From NCBI GenBank assembly GCA_013115145.1, contig JAAPAO010000047.1:40425-104424 (forward strand): a DNA stretch of 64,000 bases, read 5' to 3'. Made by a program: the position numbers and the translations under genes. Below, in pieces: positions 26,711-37,532 of this stretch. Each line of letters begins with the position of its first letter. Position 1 is the stretch's first letter. Source of the stretch: Perkinsus chesapeaki. Lineage: Eukaryota > Perkinsozoa > Perkinsida > Perkinsidae. Under the pieces are notes generated by a model. That model was not told the DNA's origin and did no database searches. It saw nothing but the letters and a program-made list of their open reading frames with translations.

Positions 26711-28090
26711 ATGTTAGCCATCACCACCGCTATCATCTACTCATTTCTATACTCATGTCTATTATCCTCCTCGGTCATCACAGCTCAATATTGGGATAAA
26801 GATCCCCAAGCGAAGGTTATCATACTCCCACAGGAGCGACTTGTTAAATCTGATGGTAGTAAAGGAGGCTGGGGCTTTGCTCAGAACATACAATGCCAAC
26901 AACGGAAGTTACGAAGGCTTTGGGATAAGTGAGAATAGGGAGTTTAAGTTTCGAAGATGTTTTTGTTTAAGTCGAGATTATTGAATGGCTCTTAAATACC
27001 GTGTGATTCAAAGTCTTCAGGTTCATGGCATAACACTCAAAGGGAGAAGATCGACTTTACTGATGCTTGCGGGTATGCAGCCTGTCGAAGCAGATTACTG
27101 CTATCCATTCTCGCTGTTTCTCCGCCATTTCTTTCTTTCATCATTGAAGGTACATTGCGCCGACGGTTGAGGGTGGACCAAGCTCACACTTGCTATCGCA
27201 CGGTTGCCAGCTGTGGTTGGCTGGAAACTACTCGGCTGGGAACCAAAGACAGCTTGAAAGGGAGGCTTTGGTAGATCTGTTCTATGAGCTTAATGGTATG
27301 GATTGGCGCAATAGAGATGGCTGGCTTATTGGTGAGCCATGCTGGAATGATTGGTGAGAAGCTTGGTATGCACGCATGCGCAAGAGCTGGTCTTAGGTAC
27401 GGTGTGGAATGCAACGAGTTCGGATATGTCCGCTCTATTTCGTTGGCAGACAATAGACTTAAAGGGCAGGTCCCAGCAAGTCTTAGTTACCTTATATATT
27501 TAGAGGTGGGCACAGGTTCGAATCCCGGCGGGGGCACTTTAGGCATTATTTACCACTTGCTTAGGAAATATATCTTCACAACACAGCAGATGCATTTCAT
27601 TCCTTTCCAAATCGTGATGCGAACAGAATAACTGGCAGCTTGCCCAGGCTGGGCTCACTTAGGCGGCTCCAGGTAGGCATATCTTATGGTATCTTAGGAA
27701 TCTTGCGAGTGCGTTGCAGGTCTTAGATGTAAGTGGCAATGAAATAGAAGCGCTTCCCTATGATCTGTAATGCATTTAGCCCTCTCCATTCCCAGCCATC
27801 TCGAGCCTAGGTATCGCAACACGAATCTTGAGATTGTGTCGGCCTCGAGAAACCGTTTGACGAAGCTACCGACGTATCTTGGGAGATTGCGCAACCTGAA
27901 GATTCTTCAGCTCCAAGATAACCTTATAGACGATATGTTGCCGATAGCAGAGGTGAAAATCTTCCGGGTGCGCAAATGGAGTATCTTTGTTTGGCATGTG
28001 TAGATTTGCAAGCTACTGAGTATCCAGGTTTTTGATCTTGGGAATAACACAATATCAGGAAAGCTCAGGTGAGCTAGGATGTGTTGGCTA
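26711..28090 (+). CDS. Secreted leucine-rich-repeat protein
   Basis: Extracellular or surface LRR protein; partners unknown. The start at 26711 gives a signal peptide (MLAITTAIIYSFLYSCLLSS, then SVITAQYWDKD). An N-terminal cap typical of plant-type LRR proteins follows: REALVDLFYELNGMDWRNRD and GEPCWNDWYGVEC. Repeats: VRSISLADNRLKGQVPASLS, then after the 27506-27564 intron DANRITGSLPRLGSLRRLQ, VLDVSGNEIEALPYDL, NLEIVSASRNRLTKLPTYLG, NLKILQLQDNLIDDMLP and IQVFDLGNNTISGKL near 28060. Further LRR-like pieces (GLIGEFPTS at about 28330 and LTLLEGNLSDTIDC at about 28730) suggest that the gene continues, perhaps ending at a TAG in the tRNA-like element near 28811. Each repeat sits in its own small exon. 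The exact 3' end is uncertain. Confidence 0.7.
27506..27564 (+). other. LRR-gene intron with sense tRNA T-arm and acceptor
   Basis: This 59-nt phase-0 intron runs from GTGGGC to TTGCTTAG. Its first 31 bases read like the end of a tRNA in the sense direction: ACAGG, TTCGAAT, CCCGG (three of five T-stem pairs), then CGGGGGC and A. No anticodon arm is present. It shares the T-loop core with the antisense elements at 7267 and 29528 but lies in the opposite orientation to them. Confidence 0.55.
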
Positions 28091-28780
28091 GTCGAACTAC
28101 GTCAATGAACGTGGGAGTTGTCACCGCGGCATGACCGCGAATTTCGTGTTAAAGGCAGATCAACCATAAATATCAGGATAGAGATTCCCCTTTTCGATTC
28201 ACCTCGAATTTTCGGAGTCAATTTTTATATCCTTGCATCTTAGTAACTGCCTATCGAGACTTGACCCATTATTATTTGATATCTCCGCTTCACATCCAAG
28301 AGGTATGCCAGTTGGTAAGGGCCTTATTGGAGAGTTCCCCACATCAGTAAGAGCTATTAGTATGTATAGGGTAGGTTATGGTAGGTAATACCAGCTTGGA
28401 AGAATATACAGGATGGGTATCTATCGGTATACTTCCAGTTCTATATGACTGGTCATATTGCTAGTGCTTGCAGCGATATACGTTACTGTTATCAGTAGGA
28501 CCCATATGGTGGTGTGAAATTCCTAATGCACGGATATGAATGGGATTTTGAGAAAAATCAAAGCATCGAATATTCTGCGGTGAATATTATCCTGCTGTGC
28601 TTAATCCTCGATGCTCTCTCCTATTTAAGGCTCATAGTGTAATGGTGCTTTAGGTTTATGTATGATACTCATGGTGACCTTACATGGGCCAGTGCGGGGG
28701 AAATACCGGATGTTGTCATGGAGACTGTTAACCTTGCTCGAGGGCAATCTGTCTGATACTATAGACTGTTGGGTTAAAAA

Positions 28781-28824
28781 CACCGTAGCCGGGGATCGAA
28801 CCTGCGCACTGTAGATTCTCACAG
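28781..28824 (-). other. tRNA-like 3' half between the LRR and GcvH genes
   Basis: On the minus strand from 28824: CTGTGAG, then AATCT, a spacer, GCAGG, TTCGATC, CCCGG, CTACGGT, G, followed at 28780-28776 by TTTTT, a Pol III-type terminator. If CTGTG is C32-U33-GTG the anticodon would be histidine. No matching 5' acceptor half is present upstream. On the plus strand it supplies TTCTCACAG, a good splice acceptor 20 nt before the GcvH ATG. In a spliced-leader organism this could be the trans-splice site; that is inference. Confidence 0.5.
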
Positions 28825-28843
28825 TCTCTGATCCAACACTGTA

Positions 28844-29700
28844 ATGCTCGTCGTCGTCGGCGCCCTCCGCCAAACAGCCGCCAGCAGCGTATTGGGCATG
28901 CGAGCTGCTGCTGCCTTGCGCATGCGTGCATACCGCTCCTTCGCTACAACTACAGTTTTTACTAAGAGCCATGAATGGATTAAAGTGGACGGCAATAATG
29001 CTACTGTTGGAATAACGAACTATGCTCAAGATCAATTGGGGGAGATTGTGTAATAACTAGCTTTAAGATATCTTACTCCGAATCCTAGTCGGTGGGATGA
29101 TAGCCACACGGTTACTTGAAGGGGCTGGCTTTTTTCAAAGCTATAGAGGGAAATATTTTGAGTTCACAAAAAAGAATCACCGTAAAGGGTTAGCATCGTC
29201 GTCTGAGAATCGTTATTCTGGCATGATCGGTAGGGGTTGGCTGTCACTAGGTCCCTACTGGTAACAAAGTATGTGCAAATTCAGGCGGCTGCGGGTTCGA
29301 TTCCTGGGACCGTTTATTTTTTCGTGTTTTTCCTTGGCAAACTCGTGATAGTGTACGGTACTTATTATATACTTTTATAGTAGGAATTACTGACAGACAA
29401 AGAGGAATCTCATTGCTGGATTTGAGTGGCTGTTTGTCAGGTATGTTGACTTTCCACCGATAGGAACTAAGCTTAAGGGAGGAGATACAATGTGTACTTT
29501 GGAGAGTGTTAAGGCAGTTGGGGAAGTGTAATGTCGGGGCCAGGGATCGAACCAGGGACCTTTAGTGATTTAGGTATTGTCCGTTACCCAAAGGAGGTGA
29601 AGTGACGGAGGTTAATAGCGCTCTGGAGGATAGCCCATCACAAGTTAATGAAGCAGCTGAAGGAGATGGATGGCTGGTTAAACTCAACTTCGAGTACTGA
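28844..29700 (+). CDS. GCVH: Glycine cleavage system H protein, mitochondrial
   Basis: Lipoyl carrier of the glycine cleavage complex; it shuttles the aminomethyl group between P and T proteins in mitochondria. Exons are 28844-29049, 29441-29527 and 29574-29700, giving 139 residues, near the usual length. The N-terminus ([20 protein letters not shown] through [10 protein letters not shown]) is Ala/Arg-rich, as in a mitochondrial targeting peptide. The mature part begins [20 protein letters not shown] and continues [20 protein letters not shown]. The lipoylation lysine is in [10 protein letters not shown]. The end reads [20 protein letters not shown] then LVKLNFEY. Between GE and EVTE the usual APVSG is PLPKGG. 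Both introns are phase 2. Intron 1 holds a tRNA-like gene at 29250; intron 2 is an antisense tRNA half. Confidence 0.92.
29250..29312 (+). other. tRNA-like sequence with T-run in GcvH intron 1
   Basis: Begins GGTCCC and ends GGGACC, a perfect 6-bp acceptor-type pairing 63 nt long overall. It contains GTGCAAATTCAG (possible GCA anticodon, cysteine), then GCGGG, TTCGATT, CCTGG, a T-arm with four of five pairs. It is followed by TTTATTTTTT, a Pol III-type stop. It is too short and lacks a proper D-arm, so it is probably a degenerate tRNA or tRNA-derived repeat rather than a working gene. Confidence 0.5.
29528..29573 (-). other. Intron made of an antisense tRNA 3' half (Phe-like)
   Basis: The whole of GcvH intron 2 (46 nt, GTAATG to GATTTAG). 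On the minus strand it reads CTAAATC (loop), ACTAA (stem), AGGTC (variable), CCTGG / TTCGATC / CCTGG (T-arm, four of five pairs), CCCCGAC, A. The stretch CTAAAGGTCCCTGGTTCGAT matches what I recall of eukaryotic tRNA-Phe exactly, with the anticodon loop changed. As in the WDR70 intron, the tRNA part begins at base 32 and its reverse provides the splice acceptor AG. Confidence 0.75.
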
Positions 29701-30127
29701 GGCTTGATGACCGCGTCGATGGAATCTCACAAATTTCGAAATGCTGCGGTCGGTCACCGGCGCTGACGAAAATGGGAGAACTGTTGTTATCGATTGTCTT
29801 TGAGTTGTGCCCTTATTTTCAGGGGCGAGATCCAGGCCGATGGTGACAATTTTTTAACAGCCGAGCAGTACCAGGAGAAGGTTGTTGTACCGGGCGAGTA
29901 GTCTAGTGGCTTCAAAAGGCTACATTTCATTTGCAGGACCATCAGTCTAAGGTTCACAGTCTATATAAATGTGCTTGGTGTTCTAGTCGATGTCACCGTG
30001 GGGTAGGGAGCCGCCAACCTTTCCCTTGTTACTCGGAGTATCTGAGGGCTGGCCTCGGCCCGAGATCTAAGCGTTGATTGAAGTGATATCTTCTGAAGTG
30101 CGTTTAGGGATAACAGCTTTGGTGTGA
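29701..30127. other. Intergenic region
   Basis: Between GcvH and RPA1, both on the plus strand. I see no further gene. It must hold the GcvH 3' end and the RPA1 leader. Confidence 0.5.
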
Positions 30128-33100
30128 ATGGCGGCGGCTGGTGGTTATAATCCTCCGGAAGCGAGTATGCTCACTCGTGGGGCAATAAGTCGTCTGGCTG
30201 AATTGAGCCCAGGCGAGCTCTCCGGGTAAGAGGGATGGGATATCTAAAATAGGGAATTACTCCAGGGCTTCCTCGAAGGTGAAGCGATATCGGCACAATA
30301 TCTTTTATTCATATCGAACCCCTTTGAAGAAAGCCTGGTACATTTCTTGCGCGGGCATTTTTTAGAATATTCACGGGTGGCCGCAGTCGGGGCTGAGGTG
30401 AGAATTTCATGGAGACTATGATGATATAGGTTTCTTCTTACCTGTATATAATTCCACCTCAGCCCCGACTGCGGCCACCCGTGTATTGTATTGAAAGAAA
30501 TATGATACAGTATTGAAAGAAATATGATACATTTTATCATCTTGATGATAATCTGATAACACCATATTATTGCTAATATCCGCTACTGTCCTTCTCACTT
30601 CCAATAGGTTCCATCCAACCCTCCAAATAACTGCCGTATCAGCGATGGGGATAGCGGAGAATGGCGTCCGTAGACTGCGTGTGGTCCTCTCAGATGGAAC
30701 GTAGGGACTTGACGATCTTTGTTGGTCCACAGATGTTATCAGACATTGCTCCAGTGCAATGCCGTTCGGTCCCCTCCTGCAGAGTAACGTCCAGTTCCGA
30801 CAGTTCGCATTGGTACGGTAGCCTTGGTCTTTTGTCACTTTCTGTATTATTGGCGCAGGGTCGCTGTACTTTTGCATCAGCGAATGTGAAGGGGAAGCAT
30901 GTGGTGCTGCTGAAGGAATATGAGGAGGTAACGAAGGGTTCTGGGGGCATTCTTCGGGGGGCATAGTGGAAGTGGATAGTATTATAGGATAGTTTCTATT
31001 GAATGAGATGGAGCTTTACGGTAGTTAGGACCGAACCAGGATTTAGTTGAATTGGTTGAAACAGATTAGAAACAGCAAAAGTGAAATAGCCAATTACCAA
31101 CCCTCGCTCTTCTTTCAGCGGTTCTGATTTCCTTTGTTTTTTCTCATACTTCTTAACTGGAAGTATGTGGAGGGTATTACTGATAAGAGAATGCGCATAA
31201 GGGTTTTGTGTTGCTGTTTATCAGGTTCGGCCGCCACTTCGTGACACCATTGGGAATCCAACCCTCTACCGTCCAAGCTCAGCTGTGGCTAATAACGCCA
31301 ATCATGAGAATGCGCCTTCTCATGGGGTGATCTCCTCTACCCCCAGGAATCAGCGCTCCTTTCAGAATGGCATGGGACAGCAAAATGCCGCGATTCACCA
31401 GAATCCACCACTGCACCAATACCCTACACTGGATGGGCCACCGCAGGGGAAGCAGCAAGCTGGCGGTTATCAATATGGAGGAACTGTAGGGGTGAGCCTA
31501 CCTGAGCGGACTTCTGCATCTGAGTCTCATCCTTTGGCGTGTTCAATGGCTTGAAATTAAGGTTGGTTACAAGTCGACTATCGGTGAGAATTAGAAGATG
31601 GAGTTGACCCCGTTGATGGCGATGGCACATTAGTTGAGCCAAGGAGATGTGAACGAGTTTGAATATCTCATGTTGACTCTTACGCCGCCATAAAGATTAA
31701 TAACACTATGTCATCTGAAGTTTTATATGAATGCAAAGGCGCTTTATATTACTATTGTTATGGAATGACTTTATTTCTTTTAGACTCAATATCAACAGCA
31801 GCAGCAGCAGCCTCATAGTGGAGGCAGTAGTAGTGGCCTTGGGAGTAACAATGGCTCTGCTGCTTCAAGTGGGAGGCAATTACCGACTTATATGCAACAA
31901 CAACAACCACTGCAGCAGCAGCAGCAGAATCAGCATAAAGTTGCTGGGCCTCCTCTACGAGCACATCCTACAAACCCATATCAGGTAGTGAGGGTCTTCC
32001 GTTCTCTACGTGACAATGTCCCTTGTTGATTCGACGAAAACTAGCCTATGGCAAATTTATAATGTGTAAAATATTACTCTATATCATCCCCTCTATAGTG
32101 TACTTCATTAATTCCTTTCGCATCATGGTTTTCTTTTACAGCAACAACCAATCGGTGGAGGGATGCTCGCGCGTCAACAAAGTGTAACACTTGGTGGTAA
32201 TCCTCAAGGCCCGTCGGCCTATGGTGGTAGTACCGGAGTGCAACATCAGCAGCAACAACAAGCGGCAGCATCAAGGCAGCAGCAGAATCCATACGGGGCA
32301 GGAGCGCATCACGGAGGTAGTAGAGAGGGGAGGATGGCGATGGTGGGAGGAAATGCCATACTAGTCTCAAGTTTGTTCCTGTGAATCGATAGAATTAGCA
32401 TATGCTATATTGGCCTTGTGTACCTGTTGGCCATTTCTATTTGGTGGGAGCTCACTAGATGATTTCGTGTATTCTTGAGGTGACAATTGGTTTTCTTGTT
32501 CAGGTGGTGGCCCTGTTAGCTATAGGCCTGTGGCTAATGATATTATCCCTATATCACAGCTTAGCGTATATTCACAAAAGTACTAATATGCCGGCGGGCA
32601 TTCTGTGGGCAATTTTTGTGCCGTTCAGATGGACCATCAAAGGTCGAGTATCCAGCAAGTCTGATGTCCGTACATTCACTAATAGCCGCGGAGAGGGGCA
32701 ATTATTCTCCATTGAGATAGTCGATGACCAGAGTGCAGAGATTCGAGCCACATTCTTCAACTCGGTAGTAGTTGGGCAGGGGTGGTTGGGTGGATCACAT
32801 TGATTCCTAAGCTCTTTCCGACCAGCATGTATTGTGTATATCATGAACTTTATTTAATTATAACCGCCAATAACATAGACAGGGATAATAAATACAAGTA
32901 TACGAAAGCCTCGAAAGGTAGTTCATTTATAGAACAGGTAAGATACTATTGATATATAGGAGAAAGTTTCTTCAAAGTGACTTTACCATTTTTAGTTCCG
33001 AAATTGTGTGACATATTTTCCGCCACTTTCCATCAGGCCGTTACGAAGTTCTTCCCGATGATTCAGCAAGGAAGAGTGTATACGTTTAGCAAAGGCCAAG

Positions 33101-35766
33101 TTAAACAAGCGAATGCTCGATTCAACCCTGGAGCCACTTACGAGGTAAATCGAAAGCGGCCTAGAGAGTTGCCACAGTAGGCTGAATGCTTATTAGTTGA
33201 CTTTCAACGACGATGCTATCATAGAGGAATCGACAGACTCAGTGGAGATTCCGAGGATAGTATACAAGTGATAGGGAGGCGATGAGGGTGGGAATAGATA
33301 TGGCTTGTTTAGGATATCTAAGATTGCAACTATACAGGACAGGAATCCGGATGAATTTGTCGATCTATGTGGTATTGTTACCCACTGTTCGCCAGTGTCC
33401 ATGGTAATAGAGATGGGCTTTATGGGTTGGGAGACTTTTATTCCAATTGGAGCTTCCGTGCTGGCATGCATCTTTCCGTTGTCTCGCACAAACGCTATTT
33501 GAGATACGTGCGCGATTGTGGCCCCTTGCAGTAAGGTAGGCGAAAAAAGCGAGGAAGTACTGCATGCCGCTACGCAGAGATTCTGTCGTATATTAGCATG
33601 TACAGTAAATGGTGTTTTATTGATTAGGTGACAATAAGGAATTCTGGTAATGAAAGAGCTAGGCGTAACTTCACTATAGCCGATGATAGTGGATGCTCTA
33701 TAGAGATGACCGTCTGGGGAGATATGTAATACAGTGGGGCTCGAAACAAATCGGGGACCATCGGAGTTTCGCTGGCCGAACGTACGCCTGTTCTGAATGC
33801 TCTTTTTTGTATGATCTGAAGTAGTGACGATGTTTGAGTAACGTGGCTCATGTAAATTAAATTTAGTTGTAATTGGCACGCACAATATTCAGTGGTAAAT
33901 GGAAGATTCATCTTGTCCCTTTGTGTCAGGGCGCAGAATTGCGGTGTGGACGAGAACAGGGCGCAGTACCATCCTGTTGTGATGATCAAAAATGTAATAC
34001 ATACAGCGCTTCGCTCCGCTAGACTATCTCGTTTCCCCAGGCCAGGATTGGCAGCTATGGTGGTAGAAGTCTCTCTGCGGTTGGAAACACTAGAATCGAA
34101 GTCGACCCGGATGACTCTAGGGCTTTTGAGGTGAAGAACTGGTGGATGCAAACTGGCCAGGGAGGTAATGGTATTCTCCCATCCTTGGACAACTCGGTGT
34201 GCTGCGTTAGGTGCTGTACAAGCATTATCTACTGGAGGTGGAGGAGGGGGAGGCAATGCTCCAGTATCGGTCATTGAGTAAGGTGCAGTGGGCCTTGGCG
34301 AGCCAGTATATTATATCAGCTGATATTATCACCTATAAGTTTTACCTGCAGCAGTACTCCATCATCATGATCACTTCATCATCTGTCAAACGTGTATGCT
34401 TAATCTTGAGTGCAACATTTTACTGGACTGTGGGAAATAATGGGTCTTAATCTTAGAAAGCAGTGTCAAGTGGTAAATGTAGGAAACTTGTAGTGATGTA
34501 ATTGTCAGATAGTAATATGTATGTGCTATAAGAGCGTGTAGTGGTGTGTAGTTGGAAGCAAAACTCTCTTCGTCAAAGCGTCTCTATTTTGCCCTGCCTG
34601 TCTTGGGCGAACCTACGACTCTCGCCAAAAGAACAAAGAATCCGCGAGAGAGGCGGCCCATGTGCTGTTGTGGTATATTGTGTTTGATAATTGTTTTGGC
34701 TTTTTCAGAGTTATGCGGATGGATAACAACCTTTTCCTGGCCTTGTCGGGTCAGTCGGATGTTCCCAATGCTCGTCCAGTAAACACTCACACTTTACAGC
34801 GAGCTACTGTCTCTCAGATCTTCAAAACTGGAGATAGGGTAAGGTTATAATTGCGGCTTTATGGCAGCTCTTCTCAGCCGCTGTACTATACGAGTTGCAT
34901 TTCTGAGATTCAAGACGGACGAGGAGGAATGCGTAAATGTAGCAAGAAGGTTGAAAATGATCCAACCACAGGGATATGGTCATGTAAGTTGAAGGCTCTC
35001 GCGCCCCGCTGGTATTAGTACCAATAGATGTATCCACAACTTAGCCGGATGGACCTACTGTGGGCCTCTAGGCGAGGAATATTTCGCAGGAGTTGGGGGA
35101 CACTTATGCTGATGAGAGTTCTAAAAGTCAACAGGGACTCGGTGGATTTTCTATAAATTTTGCCGGCATGTTAAGGTTGATATAGTCCAACTCGGGAGTA
35201 GCGTCTGTAATACTTTCCCTCACTACAGGGGATGTTAGACACTGTATAATATATGCGATTGATCTCAGGTATAGATGGTCACCAAAATCAACAGTGCATG
35301 CCACGCTATATTATCAATCTCAAACTCGCCGATATGTCAGGTTAGTGGGCATGTAGGATATATGAAAGTCATTTCTATTATATTTTAGGTGAGGTACTTG
35401 TTCGAGCATTCGATGAGCAAGCCCAGGCTCTCCTTGGGGTGGGGTTGGTCTGCTTGGCTTAACTCTCATCAGTTATCGTTCCCCAGGTGTCAGCGCAGGA
35501 GATGATGCAAAATATGGGGGAGGAGGATATTGAACAAGTTATTATCCGTGCTCAATTTAAGAAAATTAATGTGAGTTTCGATGTTGCCTCGAAGGGGGAG
35601 GATGAGCGAGGTTGAAATTGAATCTGAGTAGGCGCGTGTGAGGTCGAAGAAGGAGGTCTACACTGATGAGGAGCGGGTGAACGTATCGCTTACTGATTTT
35701 ACAGCGATAACCGATCAGAACCTGCAGCAGGATGCGCAACAAATGATGCAACTTATTAATACGTGA
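30128..35766 (+). CDS. RPA1: Replication protein A large subunit (RPA70)
   Basis: Single-stranded DNA-binding subunit used in replication and repair, nuclear. Exon 1 (30128 on) encodes [20 protein letters not shown] and [12 protein letters not shown]. The N-terminal OB fold includes [14 protein letters not shown] and ITSVDQ-like flanks. A long Gln/Gly/Ser/Asn-rich linker (31.2-32.3 kb) contains CAG/CAA runs. [24 protein letters not shown] and [20 protein letters not shown], then [48 protein letters not shown] zinc region: [13 protein letters not shown] then [19 protein letters not shown], and [20 protein letters not shown]. The end is [10 protein letters not shown] then [18 protein letters not shown] and LINT, stop TGA 35764-35766. 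Block order matches RPA1 completely. At least 15 introns; one at 30229-30655 carries a 29-bp inverted repeat. Confidence 0.9.
30372..30483. repeat. 29-bp perfect inverted repeat in RPA1 intron 1
   Basis: The arms 30372-30400 and 30455-30483 are exact reverse complements (CACGGGTGGCCGC... against ...GCGGCCACCCGTG) with a 54-nt AT-rich centre. The GC-rich arms contrast with the AT-rich intron. It could be a very small MITE-like element or a fold-back duplication; no target-site duplication is obvious. Confidence 0.9.
30489..30531. repeat. Two tandem 21-nt repeats
   Basis: TATTGAAAGAAATATGATAC plus A occurs at 30489-30509 and again at 30511-30531, directly beside the right arm of the inverted repeat. 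Confidence 0.9.
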
Positions 35767-36541
35767 TAATGTCAGTCGGATGTGTGGATGGTATTTTTGA
35801 CTTAGGTATTTGCAGAAAGTGGATCCCAATGGCTCAAGGATTTGAATTATTAAATGATTTGGAGATTCACGGTTTCAAGTCTCCTGTTTCCTGTTGGGTT
35901 ATCGATACCTAGGGAGTCTACATAAGTGTCCGTATACCCAACTGAAACCGTATGCCGTACGGCGGTCATTGTTTACGAGGTCTGTGAAAGGACGGTATGT
36001 TCAACAAAACCAGTCTAGAGCATTTACTTTCTGTAGGCCTCGCGAGAGTCTAGAAGTCTTACGGAGAGGGAACCCAGTAGAAATCGTGTGCCTTCGAAAA
36101 TAAGTAGAATGCGTAACTGGGGAAACCTTGAGGAATGAGTAACCCTTGAGAAAGCCCAAGATGATTCCTCTAAAACAAGCTCTTAATTGTTTCAGTTTTC
36201 GACTTGGTCAACAAAGTGTTGCTATACAATTACACTGGCTTGACTAATTTGTCTCCATGGAATTCCCTGCCTTTCGAGATAAACGATGGATCTCTGCAAT
36301 TATGGAAGGTTTTGAGCTCCCAGTGAGTGGTCTCTCCACCGATCATTCAATAGCTACGTCATCATCATCATCGATCAGAAGGGAGTTCTTGAGGATGCCG
36401 ACATCACACCAGAGTATTTAAGCAAGGATCCGACGGCCGGGTTTTTTGTGAGGAAAGTTGCGAACGTGAAGGATCAAATACGGCGAGCACTTTTCCGGTA
36501 AACGGTAAGTACGCTAATCTATATTATGACCGATCCGAAGT

Positions 36542-36681
36542 AGCGGGAATTTGTCGGCCTGCAGTGTATTGAAATATCACTACAATGGTTTGGTAAACAT
36601 TTGTCCTTCCCGAATGCGCCGAGACCTCCCATAGGCAGCGAGTCTATCAGTTCTTCTAAGTTCTTCTCTTTAGTTATATCT
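36542..36681. repeat. Dispersed 140-bp repeat, copy 1
   Basis: About 95 percent identical by eye to 53955-54094. In one plus-strand frame both copies read REFVGLQCIEISLQWFGKHL followed by SFPN(A/T)PRPPIGSESISSS, so it may be a copied exon. Confidence 0.8.
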
Positions 36682-37136
36682 GATTCTGATAACAAAACCG
36701 ATCGAAATGTGGAACCCTTTAGTATCATGAGATCGGGGCCGAGTGCCGGAATATAGTGTTAAGTCTCTTTCGGGCTGTTTAATACCGCGTGAAAGTTTCA
36801 CTGTGAAACTTATTGGCTGCCAGTGTTACTGTGCGCGGTGGAGCGCGGCCAATTAAATGACCCATCACAATCGATAAGAGGTTGTGAATTGAGAGGGTAG
36901 CTTCTTCTATTATATCTGTCCACTAGGGTTACTTTACTCCCATTGGTTCACGTTTAGCTATGCTGCAAACACCAGGAACGTTACATCAGCAGACATCCGA
37001 GGGTCGCAGGTTATCGAGTCCTCCATGACAGGCACTGTTTGTTCAAGATCCAGAACGTGGAAGTGCAGACGTTGCGAAAAGAGTGTGAAGAGAAATCCCG
37101 CTGGGTTGATGAAATCCGGCAACTCAGCGATTCCGA

Positions 37137-37390
37137 TACAAACTGGGTCACTTGGGCTGCCACTAAGAAGTTTTCTCGACGAAGCAAAGAACCGTTCAGT
37201 GTTGTACGGAAAGAACGGTGGACTATTAGACGGTGAGAAGCTTACGATGATTGCCCTTTGAGAAGATGAAGGGCTTTTCGGGAGGATTCTGTGCCGGTCA
37301 CTCGGTATTTCGAGTGTCCCTCCTCAGATGCGGTGCTGCAATCCCATATGATATTATATATTTTCGTGAAGGCGGTGATGGTTTTTCCAC
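37137..37390. repeat. Duplicated segment, copy 1
   Basis: Closely similar to 49840-50104. It contains the plus-strand reading GFSGGFCAGHSVFRVSLLRC and IPYDIIYFREGGDGFST. I do not recognise the protein. The second copy is followed by a copy of the CFAP299 tail, so the CFAP299 locus was probably duplicated together with this upstream block. Confidence 0.75.
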
Positions 37391-37532
37391 ACGAGTCATA
37401 CCTGTACGGTGGATGGATCGCTTGCGTGGTGTGTACTTTTATTACTTTGAGTGACATGAGGTTTCTGCTGTTAATGTTCTTCTATGAGTTGTTAATTCGT
37501 TGGATAGCTAGAGGTGTCAGAAAACCAAAACG

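Larger units (their letters stand above)
35767..37532. other. Region between RPA1 and CFAP299 with dispersed repeats
   Basis: No complete gene recognised. Protein-like pieces on the plus strand include QKGVLEDADITPEYLSKDPT (about 36378) and LQTLRKECEEKSRWVDEIRQ (about 37062). Two blocks recur elsewhere: 36542-36681 (again at 53955) and 37137-37390 (again at 49840). Part of this may be an uncharacterised gene with short exons. Confidence 0.5.

Noticed and set aside
26524-26799. 91-codon plus-strand frame upstream of the LRR gene
   Set aside because: Overlaps the signal-peptide exon of the LRR protein in another frame and has no continuation.
30310-30335. ATCGAACCCC in RPA1 intron 1 as another tRNA-derived piece
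   Set aside because: Only the loop core matches; stem and variable region do not.
30372-30483. Long terminal inverted repeats of a DNA transposon
   Set aside because: Only 54 bp between the arms, no transposase and no clear target-site duplication.
33721-33760. GGCTCGAAACAAATCGGGGACC in an RPA1 intron as a tRNA remnant
   Set aside because: Resembles a stretched T-arm but has no correct 7-base loop; too weak to claim.
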